Shown piece by piece: positions 5,734-13,592 of a DNA stretch of 19,690 nucleotides; the first letter of the stretch is position 1, and each line of letters opens with the position of its first letter. This stretch comes from an uncultured Bacilli bacterium (lineage in GTDB: Bacteria; Bacillota_I; Bacilli_A; RF39; UBA660), in NCBI GenBank assembly GCA_934098505.1, contig CAKOOR010000014.1, forward strand, positions 1 through 19,690, in the 5' to 3' direction. Below the pieces are notes generated by a model that worked only from the letters and a program-made list of their open reading frames with translations, ran no database searches and was not told the DNA's origin. The position numbers were made by a program, and so were the translations under genes.

Positions 5734-6063
5734 ATGGGTTTTCCTCCTAACATTAATCCAGAACTTTTTTCTATTTTAGGGGCTGTAACTGGTATAATTG
5801 TAGAAGGAGATTACACAGCTAATGAATTAAACTCTATTGGTAACTGGATAATTTTAGTTGGTCAGTTCATGCTAACGACTGCTGCCCAACAACAATTGAT
5901 AAATGGCCGTTATCAAAACAACAATGGTAGTAGAATAAGAAGTAATGCCAATAATCATTCAGCTAAAAATAAAGAATACTCGACTCAAGAACAATTACAA
6001 GAGTTGGTTAACTATTTAAAAAAATTAGAATCTAAAATAGAAGAAATCACCAAAAAATTATGA
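5734..6063 (+). CDS. Small membrane-associated hypothetical protein
   Basis: The 109-residue protein starts at ATG 5734, eight bases after AGGAAGGGTG; a GTG at 5725 lies inside that ribosome site. It opens GFPPNINPELFSILGAVTG, followed by GDYTANELNSIGNWIILVGQ and MLTTAAQQQLINGR, giving two moderately hydrophobic helices. It then has an Asn/Ser-rich linker and a C-terminal coiled coil (EQLQELVNYLKKLESKIEEI). Similar short proteins with a TANE..SIGNWxxLxGQ..xTxAAQQQ core occur as uncharacterised proteins in low-GC Gram-positives, as far as I recall. Its stop overlaps the start of the next gene (ATGA), so the two are probably made together. Confidence 0.8.
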   Translation: MGFPPNINPELFSILGAVTGIIVEGDYTANELNSIGNWIILVGQFMLTTAAQQQLINGRYQNNNGSRIRSNANNHSAKNKEYSTQEQLQELVNYLKKLESKIEEITKKL

Positions 6064-6518
6064 AAGTAATATCTAAAATACTTAATACTTTAGTAGCTAT
6101 CTTTCTTGGGGTTAATATTATAACTGTTTTCCTAATTAATATTCATTTTGCTAATCTAGGTATGATTAAGTCGGCTACTAGTGAATTAGCTCCCGAGATT
6201 AATATAAACGACTTGCTTATTTATCAAAAGCAAAATAATTATCAAGAAAATGATGTTATTATTTATGAAATTCAAGGCAAGTATTCCCTTGCCAAAGTAA
6301 AAGCTACTACAGAATATTTAACTTATATAAAAGATAATACTAACAAAGAATATAGTCCAATTAGCAATGCTGATATAAAAGGCAAATCGCTTGTCATTTT
6401 AACTCCAATATATATGATTCTTTATTTTGTAATTGTATTCGTATGCTTAATATACTTGATTATTAATATTCTACTAGGTGTTAAGGAAATGAAAAAGGAC
6501 TCCAAGATTACTTCTTAG
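6060..6518 (+). CDS. Signal peptidase I (SipW-type, S26B)-like protein lacking catalytic residues
   Basis: This is a membrane protein of 152 residues with one N-terminal (about 8-29) and one C-terminal (about 113-140) transmembrane segment around an extracytoplasmic domain. The order ELAPEININDLLIYQKQ, ENDVIIYE, SLAKVKA, EYSPISNADIKGKSLVILTP follows SipW-like peptidases (GSMxPxI..GDLVI.., GDIITY, HR.V, N.D...I.GK.....P). The Ser of GSM is replaced by Glu and the His of the HR motif by Ala, so the Ser/His pair of S26B enzymes is not evident. It is probably a non-enzymatic homologue. It overlaps the preceding gene by four bases, and its end overlaps the converging DUF308 gene by 11. Confidence 0.6.
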   Translation: MKVISKILNTLVAIFLGVNIITVFLINIHFANLGMIKSATSELAPEININDLLIYQKQNNYQENDVIIYEIQGKYSLAKVKATTEYLTYIKDNTNKEYSPISNADIKGKSLVILTPIYMILYFVIVFVCLIYLIINILLGVKEMKKDSKITS

Positions 6519-6530
6519 AGTTCTTTTTTT
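6497..6530. terminator. Bidirectional terminator between converging genes
   Basis: GGACTC and GAGTTC (one G-U) form a hairpin followed by seven T on the plus strand; on the minus strand the same stem is followed by five T. It serves both the S26-like gene and the DUF308 gene, whose ends overlap here. Confidence 0.6.
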
Positions 6531-7149
6531 CATCAGTGTCATCACTAATAACAACCGCATCAATAACATCTTTATTTTTACTTCTCTTTTTCTTTTTTTC
6601 TTCTTTAGTCATTGTTTCTTTAACAACGCTCTTACTAGTTAACCATCCAAATATCTCTAAAGCGGCATATATCATCAGCACAATACCGATAGTTTGGAAA
6701 GCCAAGTTAGATTCTAAAATAGTGTAAAGCCCTGCCAAGATTAAAAGTAAAGAGATAAATAATAGACTTACAAATTTAGAATCTTTTTTCTTTTCAATTT
6801 GCATGGCATTAGAGAATCGCATAATTCCACTTAATAAAATCCAACCCCCAATTACAAAACGTACCATTGCCTCAACAAAATTAGGAGCAAAGAAAAATAT
6901 TGAACCGATTGCCATACAGGTAATTCCAGCAACCATTGGAATTGCTGATACTTGATTATTTTCTCTTACTAAAATATAATTTTTAATACAAGAGTACAAA
7001 CCAAATAAAATTAAAATTCCACCTAGTATCCTCGAAACTACTACAACCATCGCACCTGGATTAGTAAACATTATTGCCCCTAAAATAAAAAATAAAATGG
7101 CACTAACAAGAGAACTATTATTATTGTAAGATTTAACTTCAATTCTCAT
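6508..7149 (-). CDS. DUF308/HdeD-like multi-pass membrane protein
   Basis: The 213-residue protein has about six transmembrane segments arranged as repeated hairpins: SAILFFILGAIMF, RILGGILILFGLYSCI, MVAGITCMAIGSIFFF, IGGWILLSGIMRF, LLFISLLLILAGLYTIL and IGIVLMIYAALEIFGW. A highly charged cytoplasmic tail rich in Lys follows from about residue 170. The repeated G-x-ILL-x-G pattern is that of the DUF308 (HdeD) family, whose molecular role is not settled outside enteric acid resistance. ATG 7149 has a GAGGT ribosome site and a TAGCCA-17-TATAAT promoter (7173-7201). It is a single-gene unit converging on the S26-like gene. Confidence 0.85.
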   Translation of the reverse strand: MRIEVKSYNNNSSLVSAILFFILGAIMFTNPGAMVVVVSRILGGILILFGLYSCIKNYILVRENNQVSAIPMVAGITCMAIGSIFFFAPNFVEAMVRFVIGGWILLSGIMRFSNAMQIEKKKDSKFVSLLFISLLLILAGLYTILESNLAFQTIGIVLMIYAALEIFGWLTSKSVVKETMTKEEKKKKRSKNKDVIDAVVISDDTDEKKNSKK

Positions 7150-7172
7150 AAAAACCTCATTTCTTATCTATG

Positions 7173-7201
7173 ATTATACAATAAATAAATCTTTATGGCT
7201 A
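7173..7201 (-). promoter_or_regulatory. Promoter for the DUF308 gene
   Basis: On the minus strand TAGCCA and a consensus TATAAT are separated by 17 bases, about 25 bases before the start codon. A nearby palindrome CTATAT-AAT-ATATAG (7238-7252) could be an operator. Confidence 0.6.
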
Positions 7202-7325
7202 GTAATTATAATACAATTATCTATCATCTTTTCTATACTATATAATATATAGACACTTAGTATATAGTATTTTCATTATTATATATACTTAATTTGAAAG
7301 CTATATTTATCAGGGTGGGTGGCTT

Positions 7326-7421
7326 GTGGGGAATAATCCTAAATCAATAAAGAAATATTCTAAATACTTCACAAAACTTTCAAATAATACTCATTGCCAA
7401 TATTACCCAATTAGTGTATGA
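7326..7421 (+). CDS. Possible 31-aa peptide upstream of tilS
   Basis: A GTG at 7326 follows a G-rich ribosome-site-like run (GGGTGGGTGGCTT) that resembles the GGTGGTATT sites used before parA and other genes here. The frame runs 31 codons (GNNPKSIKKYSKYF, then SNNTHCQYYPISV) and ends inside the tilS -10. It could be a small basic peptide, an uORF or chance. No homologue is recognised. Confidence 0.25.
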   Translation: MGNNPKSIKKYSKYFTKLSNNTHCQYYPISV

Positions 7422-7422
7422 T
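7394..7422 (+). promoter_or_regulatory. Promoter of the tilS-ftsH unit
   Basis: TTGCCA and TATGAT are separated by exactly 17 bases. Transcription would start near 7429, leaving a leader of about a dozen bases before the likely GTG start. Confidence 0.7.
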
Positions 7423-7440
7423 ACGTAGTAGGTGATGGCT

Positions 7441-8784
7441 GTGACTTTAGAAAAATCATACCTATATTTAAAAAAATTACTAAAAGAAAACGATATTATT
7501 GTAATTGGCGTATCAACAGGACCCGATTCCATGTGCTTATTATCTCTTTTAGAAAAAATAAAACAAGAAATTAAAGTTAATATTGTAGTAGCTCATGTTA
7601 ATCATCATGTACGTAAAGAATCACAAATAGAAGAAAAATACATCAAGGAATATTGTGCTCATCATCATTTGCTATGCGAAGTTGCTCACCTAAAACCTAT
7701 AAAAAATAATTTTGAAGCCGAAGCTCATCGATTTCGTTATACATTTTTTAAAAAATTAATCACTAAATATAATGCTAACTATTTAATGACCGCTCATCAT
7801 GGTGATGATTTAGTAGAAACTGTACTCATGCGAACACTGCGAGGCTCAACTTTAAAAGGCTATGCTGGAATAACACTATGTGAAACCTATACGACTTATA
7901 GTCTAGTAAGGCCACTTCTATTCTATACTAAAGACAATATTTTAGAATATACTAAAGAAAATAATATTAAATACTTTGTTGATAATACTAACTTTTTAGA
8001 TAATCATCTTCGCAATCGTCTTCGTAAAGACATTTTACCTCTCTTAAAAAGAGAAAACCCGAATGTTCATTTAAAATATTTACAATATAGTGAAGAATTA
8101 CTAGAGTCTGACAAAGTTTTACAAAACCTTACTAATGAAATAATAAAAAAAGTATATAATAATAATAGGTTAATAATACCCGCATTTTTAAGACAAAATC
8201 AGGTGATCCAAGAAAGAATAATTAAGCTTATTTTAAAGGAATTATATCAAGATGACATTAATATCATAACTAATGCTCATGTTCAAAATATCATAGCTCT
8301 AATAAATCGAACTAAACCTAATGAATCTTTGCTATTACCCAATAATTTCATCGCAGCAAAACAATATAATGAACTTATCTTTAGGGGTAAAACCAGTGAT
8401 AGAAAAGCTCAAATTATTACTAAAAAACATCAGCTAAAGGATATTAATAGCTATAACAATCAAACAATAAAAATAGTAGGAAGTAGTAGTGATACTTCAA
8501 ACTTTGTAACTAGATTAAACAGTAGTGAACTTAGTCTACCACTTTATATTAGAACTAGGTCTAATGGCGATAAAATTGCTATTAAAAATATGACCGGTAC
8601 TAAAAAAATTAAAGACATTTTTATCGATAGTAAGATTCCTCTAGAAGATAGAAATTCTTGGCTTCTTGTTTGTGATAGTAACGATAATGTTATTTGGTTA
8701 CCAGGTTTAAAAAAATCAAAATTTGATAAAGAAATTAATGAAAAGTATGATATAATACTAATGTTTGTAAAAGAAGGAGAATAA
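7441..8784 (+). CDS. tilS: tRNA(Ile)-lysidine synthase TilS
   Basis: This enzyme converts C34 of the CAU anticodon of tRNA-Ile2 to lysidine with ATP and lysine, which is essential for reading AUA. The 447 residues match the full-length three-domain type. The N-terminal PP-ATPase domain has the loop VSTGPDSMCLLSLL (about 24-37), AHVNHHVR and TAHHGDDLVETVLMR. The RxNR segment HLRNRLRKDILPLL follows. The C-terminal TilS_C domain shows RTRSNGDKI, GTKKIKDIFIDSKIP and WLPG. The loop has Thr where the family usually has Gly (SGGxDS). GTG 7441 sits six bases from AGGTG; ATG 7435 abuts that site. It is one base from ftsH, without the hpt found between them in B. subtilis. Confidence 0.95.
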   Translation: MTLEKSYLYLKKLLKENDIIVIGVSTGPDSMCLLSLLEKIKQEIKVNIVVAHVNHHVRKESQIEEKYIKEYCAHHHLLCEVAHLKPIKNNFEAEAHRFRYTFFKKLITKYNANYLMTAHHGDDLVETVLMRTLRGSTLKGYAGITLCETYTTYSLVRPLLFYTKDNILEYTKENNIKYFVDNTNFLDNHLRNRLRKDILPLLKRENPNVHLKYLQYSEELLESDKVLQNLTNEIIKKVYNNNRLIIPAFLRQNQVIQERIIKLILKELYQDDINIITNAHVQNIIALINRTKPNESLLLPNNFIAAKQYNELIFRGKTSDRKAQIITKKHQLKDINSYNNQTIKIVGSSSDTSNFVTRLNSSELSLPLYIRTRSNGDKIAIKNMTGTKKIKDIFIDSKIPLEDRNSWLLVCDSNDNVIWLPGLKKSKFDKEINEKYDIILMFVKEGE

Positions 8785-8785
8785 T

Positions 8786-10762
8786 ATGAATAAAAAAAGA
8801 CAAAATACTGTCAAACAGTTTACACCTTATTTAGTTCTACTCTTAATAATTTGTGCTATGTTATTCTTATATAGTGGCACTGCAACTAAAGTACATGAAT
8901 TAAAAACTGGTGAATTTTTAAAATATATAAATGAAGGTAAAGTTACTGAAATGACCATTACTCCTAAGAGCGACGAATCGGTTTACTATATTACTGGTAA
9001 AATTGATGGTTATAGTGACAAGGAAACCTTTACTGTACGCATTGTCGGGGAACAACTAAATACTGTAACTACTTATGCTACTAGTCATAATTTAAATCTT
9101 TATGATACTAATAAAGATCCTGGAAGTAGCGTAATTCCATACATCGTTGTTAATGTACTTCCTATCGTTGTTATCTGTGCTTGTGGTTATGTTCTATTCA
9201 TGAAAATGTCTGCTGGTAACAATAAATCAATGGACTTTGGTCGTTCACGTGCTAAACTAAGCGAAGACGGTGGTAAAGTAAGATTTACTGATGTTGCTGG
9301 TTTAGATGAAGAAAAAGAAGAAGTTAGTGAATTAATTGACTTCCTAAAAAATCCTAAAAAATTCCAAAGATTAGGAGCTAGAATTCCTAAAGGTGTCTTA
9401 CTAGTAGGGCCTCCAGGAACTGGTAAAACTTTACTTGCTAAAGCTGTAGCCGGTGAAGCTAACGTACCATTCTATTACATTTCTGGTTCTGATTTTGTTG
9501 AATTATTTGTAGGTGTTGGTGCTTCCCGCGTTAGAGATATGTTTAAACAAGCAAAACAATCAGCACCATGCTTAATTTTTATCGATGAAATTGATGCTGT
9601 TGGACGTCAAAGAGGCTCTGGTATTGGTGGTGGTCACGATGAACGTGAACAAACTCTTAACCAGTTGCTTACTGAAATGGACGGTTTCGGCGCTAATGAA
9701 GGTATTATCATTATTGCTGCAACTAACCGCCCAGATGTATTAGATCCAGCCTTATTACGTCCAGGACGTTTCGATCGTCAAGTAACGGTTAGTCTTCCTG
9801 ATGCCAAGGCTCGTGAAGAAATCTTAAATGTTCATGCTCGCAACAAAGTGTTTGCTGATGATGTTAACTTAAAAGCCTTATCCCAAAGAACTCCCGGATT
9901 TAGTGGCGCTGACTTAGAAAACTTACTAAATGAAGCAGCTTTACTTGCTGTTCGTCGTAACAAAGTAGCTATTACTATGGATGAAATTGATGAAGCAACT
10001 GACCGTGTCTTAATGGGACCTGCTAAAACATCTCGCAAAATTTCTGACAAAGAAAAACATCTTGTTGCCATTCATGAATCAGGTCATGCTGTTATCGGTA
10101 TCAAACTTGCTGATGCTCAAGAAGTTCATAAAATTACAATTATCCCCAGAGGTATGGCTGGCGGCTATACAATGATGCTTCCAAAAGAAGAAAAAATGGG
10201 TATCATGACTAAAGAAGAGTTAGAAAGTCAAATTATTGGTTTAATGGGTGGTCGTGCTGCTGAAAAAATCTTCTTAAATGCTACCACAACTGGTGCTTCT
10301 GACGACTTCAAGAAAGCTACTCACATTGCCAGAAGTATGGTTACTAAATATGGTATGTCTGATTTAGGACCAATGCAACTAGAAGAAGAACAAGAAGGTG
10401 TCTTCCTAGGTCGCGATTATAATAAAACTAAGAATTTCTCTGATCAAGTAGCATTAGAAATTGATAAAGCTGTTCGCAAGATTGTTGATGACTGTTATGA
10501 TAAAGCTGTTGAAATCTTAAAGAAAAATGAAAAATTAGTTAATTTACTTGCTGATGCTTTAATGGAAAATGAAACTTTAACTAAAGAACAAATTGAATGT
10601 TTAGTAGAAACTGGTAAAATGTGCCCAATTGAACCTAAACCAACCACCGAACCAACTATGGTTAAACTAAAAGAAGTTGCTAAATCTAAAGGAATCAAAG
10701 GTTATGCCAAAATGACTAGAGAAGAATTAGAAAAAGCCATTGAAGAATCAAACAAACAATAA
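8786..10762 (+). CDS. ftsH: ATP-dependent zinc metalloprotease FtsH
   Basis: This is a membrane-anchored AAA+ protease that degrades misfolded membrane proteins and short-lived regulators. The 658 residues contain a transmembrane segment at about 14-30, an extracytoplasmic domain, a second segment at about 115-137, an AAA domain with Walker A GPPGTGKT (208-215), Walker B LIFIDEIDA and the SRH with RPGRFDRQ, then the M41 protease domain with HESGH (430-434) as zinc ligands and catalytic Glu. All key residues are present. The last ~34 residues (MVKLKEVAKSKGIKGYAKMT...) look like a Rho_N/SAP-type mini-domain, not typical of FtsH. The ribosome site AAGGAG lies in the tilS end, so the two are cotranscribed. 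A terminator follows. Confidence 0.97.
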   Translation: MNKKRQNTVKQFTPYLVLLLIICAMLFLYSGTATKVHELKTGEFLKYINEGKVTEMTITPKSDESVYYITGKIDGYSDKETFTVRIVGEQLNTVTTYATSHNLNLYDTNKDPGSSVIPYIVVNVLPIVVICACGYVLFMKMSAGNNKSMDFGRSRAKLSEDGGKVRFTDVAGLDEEKEEVSELIDFLKNPKKFQRLGARIPKGVLLVGPPGTGKTLLAKAVAGEANVPFYYISGSDFVELFVGVGASRVRDMFKQAKQSAPCLIFIDEIDAVGRQRGSGIGGGHDEREQTLNQLLTEMDGFGANEGIIIIAATNRPDVLDPALLRPGRFDRQVTVSLPDAKAREEILNVHARNKVFADDVNLKALSQRTPGFSGADLENLLNEAALLAVRRNKVAITMDEIDEATDRVLMGPAKTSRKISDKEKHLVAIHESGHAVIGIKLADAQEVHKITIIPRGMAGGYTMMLPKEEKMGIMTKEELESQIIGLMGGRAAEKIFLNATTTGASDDFKKATHIARSMVTKYGMSDLGPMQLEEEQEGVFLGRDYNKTKNFSDQVALEIDKAVRKIVDDCYDKAVEILKKNEKLVNLLADALMENETLTKEQIECLVETGKMCPIEPKPTTEPTMVKLKEVAKSKGIKGYAKMTREELEKAIEESNKQ

Positions 10763-10769
10763 TAAAGAA

Positions 10770-10803
10770 ACGATATGATGACAAAATTATCATACCGTTT
10801 TTT
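10770..10803 (+). terminator. Terminator of the tilS-ftsH unit
   Basis: ACGATATGAT and ATCATACCGT pair over ten positions with one mismatch, followed by a run of T. Confidence 0.8.
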
Positions 10804-10828
10804 AATTCTAAAAAATGAAATTGATTAA

Positions 10829-10857
10829 TTTACATATATAAAGAGAAATGATATACT
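10829..10857 (+). promoter_or_regulatory. Promoter of the DHH phosphoesterase gene
   Basis: TTTACA and TATACT are 17 bases apart, about 35 bases ahead of the start codon, and follow the ftsH terminator. Confidence 0.7.
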
Positions 10858-10890
10858 TTTATTAGATAAAGAGGAAATATAGGAGCACAA

Positions 10891-11844
10891 ATGATAAAAC
10901 AAATAAATAATAACAAAATATTAATGATAAGCCACTTAGCTGATATTGATGGTATGGGTTCAGTAATCCTTGGTAAATTTTATTTTAAAGAGTTTGACTA
11001 CTTACTTGCTGATAATAATTATGATTTTGATCTAGAAAATGATATAGATGTTAATAATTATGAAACCATTTATATTTGTGATTTAGGATTTACCAATAAA
11101 AATTTACAATATTGTATAAACAATCCACAAATTGCTAACAAAATTAAACATTTTGATCACCATGAGTCAGAAGAGGAAAAGAATAAATATTCATTTGTCA
11201 ATGAAGTTATTAAACTAGATAATCATTTAACAAGTGCAACTGAGTTATTCTATACATACCTTTTAACTTTACCTAATAGTGAATTTTTAAAAAGTAATTT
11301 CTTTAGCAAGCTCGTGGAAGCAATTCGCCGTGAAGATACTTGGACCTTTGAAGAAGCAAACAATACATTAGGTCCCAATCTTGCTACCCTACATGCTTAT
11401 TTAGGGGCAACTTCCTTTATTAATGTGATTTCTAGCTTGGATTGTACAGGCAATTTTTATCTTCCTAAAGCATATGAAGAAATAATTAATCGCCAGAACG
11501 CTATTAAAGATAACGATGTAGCCAATTACGTAAGTAAAGCCAGAATAGTAGAATACAAAAAATATAAAATTATCGTATCAATTAGCGAAGGCTATCGTTC
11601 TTATGTTGGCAATGAACTTATGAAAAAGTATCCAACAGCTGATTTTGCTCTAATCATTAACTTTTATCGCTTAACTTGTTCTTTAAGGATAAATAATGAT
11701 AAATACGACTTAGGCCAAGTAGCTCAAGAATTTACTCCTAATGGTGGCGGTCATAAAAGAGCAGCTGGTTGCCAATTTGATGAAGACTCTATTCCTAAGA
11801 TTGAAGAAATTATCTCTAAATACTTAGTATTAGTAAAAAATTAA
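10891..11844 (+). CDS. DHH/DHHA1-family phosphoesterase (nanoRNase-like)
   Basis: This is a Mn-dependent phosphoesterase of the DHH superfamily, most likely acting on short oligoribonucleotides or linear dinucleotides in the cytoplasm. The 317-residue protein shows the ordered metal-ligand motifs: SHLADIDGMGS (14-24, DxD motif), ICDLG, FDHHES (the DHH motif), and a C-terminal DHHA1 domain with NGGGHKRAAG. There are no transmembrane, PAS or GGDEF-like parts, so it is not a GdpP c-di-AMP phosphodiesterase. Its compact build fits the NrnA/NrnB type, and the ICDLG spacing is closer to NrnB (YngD), but the subfamily is not certain. ATG follows TAGGAG. It is transcribed alone. Confidence 0.88.
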   Translation: MIKQINNNKILMISHLADIDGMGSVILGKFYFKEFDYLLADNNYDFDLENDIDVNNYETIYICDLGFTNKNLQYCINNPQIANKIKHFDHHESEEEKNKYSFVNEVIKLDNHLTSATELFYTYLLTLPNSEFLKSNFFSKLVEAIRREDTWTFEEANNTLGPNLATLHAYLGATSFINVISSLDCTGNFYLPKAYEEIINRQNAIKDNDVANYVSKARIVEYKKYKIIVSISEGYRSYVGNELMKKYPTADFALIINFYRLTCSLRINNDKYDLGQVAQEFTPNGGGHKRAAGCQFDEDSIPKIEEIISKYLVLVKN

Positions 11845-11871
11845 GACAAAATAGTTTTTATATGTTAAAAT
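11843..11871 (+). promoter_or_regulatory. Promoter of the parA operon
   Basis: AAGACA and an extended -10 (TG-T-TAAAAT) are 17 bases apart, just after the DHH gene stop codon and about 35 bases ahead of the parA start. Confidence 0.55.
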
Positions 11872-11906
11872 AAAATAGCAGAAGTTTTGACGAAGGTGGT
11901 ATTAAA

Positions 11907-12692
11907 ATGACAAAAATAATTGCTTTAGTAAATCAAAAAGGTGGTGTTGGCAAGACAACATCCAGCATAAATTTATCCGCAGCTTTGGGAAAAGAAGGAA
12001 AAAATACTTTATTAATAGATTTAGACCCTCAAGGAAATGCAACAACTGGTCTTGGTATTAATAATGGTGATATAAAACACGATATCTATGACGTAATGAC
12101 TGGAGCTTGCGATGTTAAAAGTGCTATCATAAAGACAAAATTTCAAAATTTATCCATGATACCTGCAACTTTAAACTTAGCCGGTGTCGATGTTGAATTT
12201 GTAAAAGCCATGTTAGAAGATTCTAACTTCCGTCAAAATGAACAATTGAAGTTAAGTCTAGAACCTTTAACAGGAACGTATGATTACATCATTATCGATT
12301 GTCAACCTTCTCTTGGTATCACTACTATGAATGCCTTGGTTGCTAGTAACTCCGTAATCATTCCTGTTCAATGTGAATTCTTTGCTTTAGAAGGTATAAC
12401 ACAGTTATTAAATTCCATTATTATGGTTCAATCTAATATGAACCCGGGCTTACGTATCGAGGGCGTCTTACTTACTATGCTAGATGGCCGTACCAATATA
12501 GGCTTAGAAGTAATTGAAGAAATCCGCGGTTACTTTAAAAATAAAGTATTTAATACCATTATCCCCCGCTTAGTTCGTTTAGTTGAAGCACCAAGTCATG
12601 GCAAACCAATAAGTGATTATGACCCAGATAGTCGAGCAACACTTGCTTATCAAAATTTAGCAAAGGAGGTTATTAGTAGAGATGGAAACTAA
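11907..12692 (+). CDS. parA: Chromosome partitioning ATPase ParA/Soj
   Basis: This is a deviant-Walker ATPase that binds nucleoid DNA in its ATP dimer and works with ParB in origin segregation and control of replication initiation. The 261 residues match the Soj length, with no N-terminal HTH as in plasmid ParA Ia. The P-loop is NQKGGVGKTTSS (about 9-20), with the signature Lys in KGG; LLIDLDPQGNATTGL follows, then YDYIIIDCQPSLG (Walker B). The C-terminal DYDPDSRATLAYQNLAKE is typical. ATG has a GAAGGTGG ribosome site. It overlaps parB by 11 bases, so both are made as a pair. Confidence 0.96.
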   Translation: MTKIIALVNQKGGVGKTTSSINLSAALGKEGKNTLLIDLDPQGNATTGLGINNGDIKHDIYDVMTGACDVKSAIIKTKFQNLSMIPATLNLAGVDVEFVKAMLEDSNFRQNEQLKLSLEPLTGTYDYIIIDCQPSLGITTMNALVASNSVIIPVQCEFFALEGITQLLNSIIMVQSNMNPGLRIEGVLLTMLDGRTNIGLEVIEEIRGYFKNKVFNTIIPRLVRLVEAPSHGKPISDYDPDSRATLAYQNLAKEVISRDGN

Positions 12693-13590
12693 AAGAAAAG
12701 CTTTAGGAAAAGGTTTAGAACAATTATTTACCAATGAACGTATTGATTTTGATAACTTTGAAAAAGGATTAGTTGAAGAAGCTAAACCTAATGAAATTGT
12801 TGAAATTAAAATAAGTGAAATTCGCTCTAATCCCTACCAACCTCGAAAAATTTTTGATGAAGAAGCTTTAAATGAGTTAGCTTCATCCATAAAAGAACAT
12901 GGTATTGTTCAGCCAATTATTGTTAAAAAGAGTATAAAAGGGTACGAATTAGTAGCAGGTGAACGTCGTACTAAAGCCGCTAAAATTGCTGGTTTAGAAA
13001 CCGTTCCTGCTATTGTCAAAGACTTTGATGATGAGCAAATGATGGAAATCGCTCTAATCGAAAACATTCAAAGAGAAAATTTAAATCCAATTGAAGAAGC
13101 AATGGCTTACGATAGTATTTTAAGAAGCAGTAACATTACACAAGATGAATTAGCCAAAAAATTTGGTAAAAGTCGTAGTTATATAACCAACAGCTTAGGT
13201 CTTCTAAGATTACCAGATGATACTAAAAAATACGTTGAAGATAATAAACTATCAATGTCCCATGCCAGAGCTTTATCGAAATTAGAAGATAATGATCAAA
13301 TAAATCGTCTAGCTAATAAAATAGTTAATGAAAATTTAAATGTACGCGCTATTGAAAATATTACTCGCGATATTCATGAACAAGAAATCAAAAAAGAGCA
13401 AGATGAAAATACTTTATTTGAATTCAAACAATATGATACTTTAAATACTAACCATATTTATGAAGATGCTATGCGTGAAAAATTTGGAATAAAAGTAAAA
13501 ATAACTAATAAAAAAATCGAAATTCCATACTCTTCTCAATTGGAATTACAAAGAATTTTAGAATTAATGGATGTTAAAATTGAAGGATAG
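12682..13590 (+). CDS. parB: ParB/Spo0J CTPase and parS-binding partition protein
   Basis: This is a CTP-dependent DNA clamp that loads at parS, spreads and recruits SMC, and stimulates ParA. The 302 residues open with KALGKGLEQLF, the ParA-stimulating tail. The ParB/Srx CTP-binding domain follows (IRSNPYQPRKIFDEEALNEL, GIVQPIIV, GYELVAGERRTKAAKIAG, ENIQRENLNPIEEA), then the HTH domain (TQDELAKKFGKSRSYITNSLGLLRLP) and a C-terminal dimerisation segment. The GERR and ENxxR motifs used for CTP binding are intact. The ribosome site AAAGGAGG lies within parA. The next gene starts two bases after its stop. Confidence 0.96.
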   Translation: METKRKALGKGLEQLFTNERIDFDNFEKGLVEEAKPNEIVEIKISEIRSNPYQPRKIFDEEALNELASSIKEHGIVQPIIVKKSIKGYELVAGERRTKAAKIAGLETVPAIVKDFDDEQMMEIALIENIQRENLNPIEEAMAYDSILRSSNITQDELAKKFGKSRSYITNSLGLLRLPDDTKKYVEDNKLSMSHARALSKLEDNDQINRLANKIVNENLNVRAIENITRDIHEQEIKKEQDENTLFEFKQYDTLNTNHIYEDAMREKFGIKVKITNKKIEIPYSSQLELQRILELMDVKIEG

Positions 13591-13592
13591 TT

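Noticed and set aside
6536..6727. Plus-strand frame opposite the DUF308 gene
   Set aside because: The frame mirrors the Lys-rich tail of the real gene as a run of Phe and Leu, without a start signal.
9243..9258. parS-like TTCACGTG word near parAB
   Set aside because: Only the central CACGTG and a few flanking bases match the 16-bp parS palindrome, and it lies inside the ftsH coding sequence. No good parS site was seen in the window.
9832..10071. Minus-strand open frame inside ftsH
   Set aside because: It lies wholly within a gene with complete FtsH motifs, lacks a ribosome site and has no recognisable domain. The frame at 10495-10698 is rejected for the same reason.
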